NCBI GenBank assembly: GCA_003030745.1
Contig: PYVG01000037.1
Location: 1 to 7,810, forward strand
DNA length: 7,810 bases
DNA from: Pseudidiomarina aestuarii
Lineage (GTDB): Bacteria; Pseudomonadota; Gammaproteobacteria; Enterobacterales; Alteromonadaceae
Reading direction: 5' to 3'
Shown: positions 5,424 to 7,810 of the stretch, in pieces
Layout of the letters: each line of letters opens with the position of its first letter
How positions within the stretch are numbered: position 1 is the stretch's first letter
The notes under the pieces: generated by a model
Told to the model about the DNA's origin: nothing
Seen by the model: the letters and a program-made list of their open reading frames with translations, nothing else
The model's database searches: none
Program-made: the position numbers and the translations under genes

Positions 5424-6229
5424 AACCAGAAATCACGATTAAGGATGCCGCTGCGCAAGAGAAAATGCGTCATGCTGGCAAGTTGCTCGCGCAAGTGTTC
5501 AAGATGTTGGATGCAAAGATCCAGCCCGGCATTACAACGATGGAAATCAACGATTTGGTTGAGGCCTATATTGTGAATGACCTGCAAGCGCGTCCGGCGA
5601 GCAAAGGCCAGTATGGCTATCAGTACGTGCTGAACTCGTCAGTGAATGAGGTGGTGTGTCATGGGGTTCCGAAAGCCAATCAGCCGCTGAAAAGCAGCGA
5701 TATTGTGAACATTGATATCACGCTGGAGAAAGACGGCTACATTGCCGATTCAAGCAAGATGTATGTGTTGCCAGACGCAATGCCGCTGGCACGGAAGCTT
5801 GTCAAGGTAACCACGCAAGCCATGTGGAAAGGCATCGAACAGGTACGCCCGGGCGCTCACCTAGGTGACATTGGCAGTGCGATTCAAACCTATGTGGAGT
5901 CGCATGGCTACAGCGTTGTACGCGAATACTGTGGGCACGGCATCGGTCAAGAAATGCATGAAGCGCCTGAGGTTACTCATTACGGTTTGCCGAATACGGG
6001 CGTGCAATTGCGCGAGGGAATGACCTTCACTATCGAGCCGATGATCAACCAGGGCTCTGCTAAGATAAAAACGAAGAAAGACGGTTGGACGGTGATCACC
6101 CGTGACAAAAAGCTCTCTGCCCAAACTGAGCACACTATTTTAGTGACGGCTGAAGGCTGCGAAGTCCTGACTTTGCGAGAGGAAGAGGAGGCCGCTGGTC
6201 TGCCCCGTCAACTTCGAATTGAATCGTAG
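5420..6229 (+). CDS. map: type I methionine aminopeptidase, probably a second genomic copy
   Basis: This 269-residue enzyme removes the initiator methionine from new proteins at the ribosome. All five metal ligands of the pita-bread fold are present: D99 (NIDIT), D110 (IADSS), H173 (CGHGIG), E206 (FTIEPM) and E237 (AQTEHT). The substrate-site histidines H81 (VCHGVP) and H180 (EMHEAPEV) are also present. Its length is close to the E. coli enzyme (264), so it should be active. There is no N-terminal extension. The housekeeping map gene usually sits beside rpsB, whereas this one lies among toxin-antitoxin genes and is joined to an XRE antitoxin by an ATGA overlap, so it is probably a paralogue under antitoxin control. 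Its 3' end overlaps by 22 bases the convergent antitoxin gene at 6208-6564. No terminator is visible after the stop. Confidence 0.96.
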   Translation: MKPEITIKDAAAQEKMRHAGKLLAQVFKMLDAKIQPGITTMEINDLVEAYIVNDLQARPASKGQYGYQYVLNSSVNEVVCHGVPKANQPLKSSDIVNIDITLEKDGYIADSSKMYVLPDAMPLARKLVKVTTQAMWKGIEQVRPGAHLGDIGSAIQTYVESHGYSVVREYCGHGIGQEMHEAPEVTHYGLPNTGVQLREGMTFTIEPMINQGSAKIKTKKDGWTVITRDKKLSAQTEHTILVTAEGCEVLTLREEEEAAGLPRQLRIES

Positions 6230-6564
6230 GAATCATGATTTGTTAGTGCACTGGTAAGAAACTCATGACCTGTTGCTATTCCTTCTCTGTGTTGACATGC
6301 CTTAAAAAGTTGAAATAAATTTTTCGCTGTGGCGTTGCCTTTTGGACTGAGCATACGCCGAAGGCTAGACTCTTGAACCTGCATGTCTCGCGCGATCGAA
6401 GAAAAAGATTGGGAGCCATTCAAGTAGTCTCGAAGTAATGAATTCCCCACGGTTACGTCTCCATCAAGATAGGATTCAAGAGCTTCAATTAGCAGAGCAC
6501 GTCGAAATTCTGGCTCCTTGCATAGTTCCATTACGGTTGTTTTGAATTCGCGTGACAATGCCAT
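6208..6564 (-). CDS. HI1420-type antitoxin (HTH) of a type II toxin-antitoxin pair
   Basis: This 118-residue protein resembles addiction-module antidotes of the HI1420 family. RRALLIEALESYLDGDVTVG (21-40) matches the family's N-terminal segment, SFSSIARDMQVQESSLRRML (53-72) is the HTH, and SPKGNATAKNLFQLFKAC (73-90) is the conserved end of the domain. Antitoxins of this kind bind the RelE-like toxin and repress the shared promoter. It starts one base after the toxin stop, with AGGAG inside the toxin's last codons 8 bases before its ATG, so the two are co-translated. The last 28 or so residues (HREGIATGHEFLTSALTNHD then SYDSIRS) go beyond the usual domain, and the final seven codons overlap the end of the map gene on the other strand. 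This suggests the tail was reshaped when the module came to lie next to map. Confidence 0.85.
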   Translation of the reverse strand: MALSREFKTTVMELCKEPEFRRALLIEALESYLDGDVTVGNSLLRDYLNGSQSFSSIARDMQVQESSLRRMLSPKGNATAKNLFQLFKACQHREGIATGHEFLTSALTNHDSYDSIRS

Positions 6565-6565
6565 A

Positions 6566-6919
6566 CTAACTGCTCCTTTTACGGCGTTTGTAATCGTTAA
6601 GATAATCGAGCGCCTTCTGAATCGTACTCATTTGATCGGACTTGCTGCTTCCGGCGAAAAGGATAATCAATTGGGATCCCTCAACGAGATAATAAATTCT
6701 ATATCCCGGTCCGTAATGAATGCGACGTTCATATAAGCCACCGCCATTTTTTATCGCTTTATGATCACCAAAATTACCCGCTTCCATTTGAGCAACAGCT
6801 TTGACAATTTTTGCTTGGGCTCGGACGTCGCCCAAACCTTTCATCCAATCTGAGAAAGGGAAGCCGTCCCTATCCGTAGAATATTCTTGTGCGACCCTAG
6901 TAATAGCGCGACGAACCAT
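6566..6919 (-). CDS. RelE/ParE-superfamily toxin, HI1419-type addiction module killer protein
   Basis: This 117-residue protein matches the addiction-module killer family (RelE/HigB fold). PFSDWMKGLGDVRAQAKIVK (21-40) is the conserved helical hairpin, GNFGDHKAI lies at 48-56, and ERRIHYGPGYRIYYLVEG (64-81) is the strand pair with the family signature GPGYR. LIILFAGSSKSDQMSTIQKA (84-103) corresponds to the LL.GG.K..Q..DI..A signature. Such toxins usually cleave mRNA on the ribosome or poison gyrase; which one cannot be decided here. The basic residues of the signature are kept, and there is no frameshift or internal stop, so it is probably functional. The toxin-first order is normal for this family. 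It starts at ATG 6919 with GAGAG upstream, under the promoter at 6938-6966. The basic C-terminus KRRKRSS follows the domain. Confidence 0.92.
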   Translation of the reverse strand: MVRRAITRVAQEYSTDRDGFPFSDWMKGLGDVRAQAKIVKAVAQMEAGNFGDHKAIKNGGGLYERRIHYGPGYRIYYLVEGSQLIILFAGSSKSDQMSTIQKALDYLNDYKRRKRSS

Positions 6920-6937
6920 GGAAGCTCTCTCTTGGTT

Positions 6938-6966
6938 ATAATAATTACATATACGTTATTATGCAA
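6938..6966 (-). promoter_or_regulatory. TA-module promoter with inverted-repeat operator over -10 and -35
   Basis: On the minus strand TTGCAT (6966-6961), a 17-base spacer and TATTAT (6943-6938) make a strong sigma-70 promoter. The same DNA carries ATAATAA-N11-TTATTAT (6938-6962), perfect 7-base arms. One arm covers the -10 and the other reaches into the -35, as expected for a site bound by the antitoxin or toxin-antitoxin complex. Transcription would start about 10-12 bases before the toxin ATG. Confidence 0.65.
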
Positions 6967-7278
6967 GCGATCAAAGTGTGCCACATAGAGAAGGTGTAAC
7001 TAAGTCAAACAGAAGCGATACTAGTGCATTCTCAAGCAGGGATTTGTGAAAAGAAGGGCGAGTACTTATGATTGGCTCAGTTTTATCGCCTCAAGGAAAT
7101 TGACGAGGATGACGAAGCATAGATGCAGAATTATTGGGTTCGGGCGATGCCGATGAAGCGGTATAGGCTGCTAGCAAACATTTAATTTGGTGCATGGCAT
7201 TTCGACATTTACGATTATTTTGGCAAAACTTTAGTTAGATTAAAGACACATGAAATAAAGGACGTTGCGAAGAACCAT
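6967..7278. other. intergenic stretch with no recognisable gene; possible decayed reading frame
   Basis: This stretch of about 310 bases holds no open frame that I recognise and no convincing promoter for the DUF1653 gene. From about 7000 to 7185 one plus frame reads protein-like segments (VHSQAGICEKKGEYL, then LAQFYRLKEIDEDDEA, then MQNYWVRAMPMKRYRLLANI) separated by TGA at 7069-7071 and TAG at 7120-7122. This could be a decayed small gene, but the evidence is composition only. The part from about 7185 to 7260 is AT-rich and probably carries the control region of the next gene. Confidence 0.3.
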
Positions 7279-7500
7279 ATGAAACCCAGCATCAAACTCG
7301 GAAAGTACGAGCACTACAAAGGCAATCACTACGAGGTTATTGATGTGGTGCGGCACTCTGAAACTGAAGAATGGTTGGTACTTTACCGTCCTCTTTATGG
7401 TGACAGAGGACTGTGGGTGCGCCCGTTCGACATGTTTGTCGAACAGGTCACCGTAGACGGAAAATCAATACCGCGCTTCCGCTACTTACCCAAGTATTAG
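7279..7500 (+). CDS. DUF1653 domain protein
   Basis: This 73-residue protein is essentially a single DUF1653 domain: GKYEHYKGNHYEVIDVVRHS at residues 8-27, then LVLYRPLYGDRGLWVRPFDM (33-52) and a typical end, FVEQVTVDGKSIPRF. These patterns, KY.HYKG..YEV...ARHSET and YGDRG.WVRP..MF, are well conserved across bacteria. The domain is a small SH3-like beta fold by appearance, cytosolic, with no assigned function. The GAAG about 7 bases before ATG 7279 is a modest ribosome binding site. The gene stands alone, and its stop lies only 6 bases from the stop of the convergent HigA-type gene. Its presence among TA genes is common in accessory regions but says nothing firm about its role. Confidence 0.93.
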   Translation: MKPSIKLGKYEHYKGNHYEVIDVVRHSETEEWLVLYRPLYGDRGLWVRPFDMFVEQVTVDGKSIPRFRYLPKY

Positions 7501-7506
7501 TCTAAA

Positions 7507-7810
7507 TTATGATGACGTTTGATGCTGCCCACGTTGAGGAAGTAATTTCGTAACGTTTTTAGCTTCATTTTTATATGCGTTATGCTTAACATCCCAGAGT
7601 TCAACAGCATGTTGAATGTTTAACCAGAATTCAGGGCTGTTACCAAGCGCTGCCGCAAGCTTGATAGCCATCGGTGCAGTAAGGCTTCCTTTGTCATGAA
7701 CTATTCTGCTTAATGAGTTACGATGCACACCCATTGCTTGAGCGAGTTCACAAATTTCAATATTCATGGGTCGTAAAAATTCTGACACTAGCATTTCACC
7801 GACACTCACA
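7507..7810 (-). CDS. HigA/VapI-type antitoxin, start beyond right edge
   Basis: This is an XRE protein of the VapI/HigA family. VGEMLVSEFLRPMNIEICEL matches the conserved N-terminal GE.L..EFL.P...L segment, AQAMGVHRNSLSRIVHDKGS is the HTH, LTAPMAIKLAAALGNSPEFW is the conserved capping region, and LNIQ follows. Family members are about 95-110 residues and usually have a few residues (such as a TTVGE or HPGE run) before this point. The frame is still open at the edge and offers only a GTG at 7809-7807, so the real start is probably outside the window. HigB toxins precede HigA in this family, so a toxin gene is expected just beyond the right edge on the same strand. The tail after the domain, LWDVKHNAYKNEAKNVTKLL to the stop, is lysine and asparagine rich. 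Confidence 0.9.
   Translation of the reverse strand, partial: VSVGEMLVSEFLRPMNIEICELAQAMGVHRNSLSRIVHDKGSLTAPMAIKLAAALGNSPEFWLNIQHAVELWDVKHNAYKNEAKNVTKLLPQRGQHQTSS

Noticed and set aside
6231..6240. AATCATGATT palindrome after the map stop as a terminator or operator
   Set aside because: A ten-base AT-rich palindrome with no loop or U-tract, lying inside the antitoxin coding sequence; likely chance.
7168..7240. Integron attC-like site suggested by GCTAGCAAAC and GTTAGAT in an AT-rich stretch
   Set aside because: The left core does not fit the RYYYAAC consensus, I found no complementary inner arms, and neighbouring genes lie on both strands without other such sites.

Overview
This window looks like accessory chromosome from a gammaproteobacterium, with moderate GC (roughly 47-50% by eye) and dense short genes. 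The YjbQ, metallophosphatase, DUF1653 and toxin-antitoxin (TA) family sequences read like those of marine Alteromonadales-type bacteria (Idiomarina, Shewanella or Marinobacter relatives). That placement is an impression from protein similarity, not a proven assignment. No rRNA, tRNA, CRISPR array, transposase or integrase is visible.

Left third (1-3500). The N-terminal part of a minus-strand yjbQ gene leaves by the left edge. Divergent from it is a two-gene unit: a small class I SAM-dependent methyltransferase (416-1021) overlaps by 11 bases a 503-residue protein with a degenerate SAM-methyltransferase-like N-terminus and a C-terminal HNH nuclease domain (1011-2522). A calcineurin-like metallophosphatase (2592-3500) follows on the same strand with its own strong ribosome binding site. 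The methyltransferase/HNH pair is the best candidate in the window for an undescribed modification-plus-cleavage system.

Middle (3501-4459). An AT-rich inverted repeat and a plausible promoter precede a multi-span membrane protein and a 68-residue YozG-like HTH regulator. Their spacing suggests one regulated operon.

Right half (4481-7810). This is a cluster of antitoxin-type genes. A HigA-like protein with no toxin beside it (minus strand) has a 17-bp palindrome exactly filling its promoter spacer. Back to back with that promoter is a plus-strand promoter for a broken HigB/RelE-type toxin (26 codons left), its intact XRE antitoxin, and a type I methionine aminopeptidase joined to the antitoxin by an ATGA overlap. 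An apparently intact HI1419/HI1420-type TA pair converges on the aminopeptidase, overlapping it by 22 bases. Its promoter is covered by an inverted repeat whose arms coincide with the -10 and -35 regions. After a gap of about 310 bases without a recognisable gene come a DUF1653 protein and, convergent with it, another HigA/VapI-type antitoxin cut by the right edge.

Five different small HTH proteins therefore lie within about 3.6 kb. Most appear to have operator-like sites of their own, and one seems to have lost its toxin and acquired a metalloenzyme as downstream partner.
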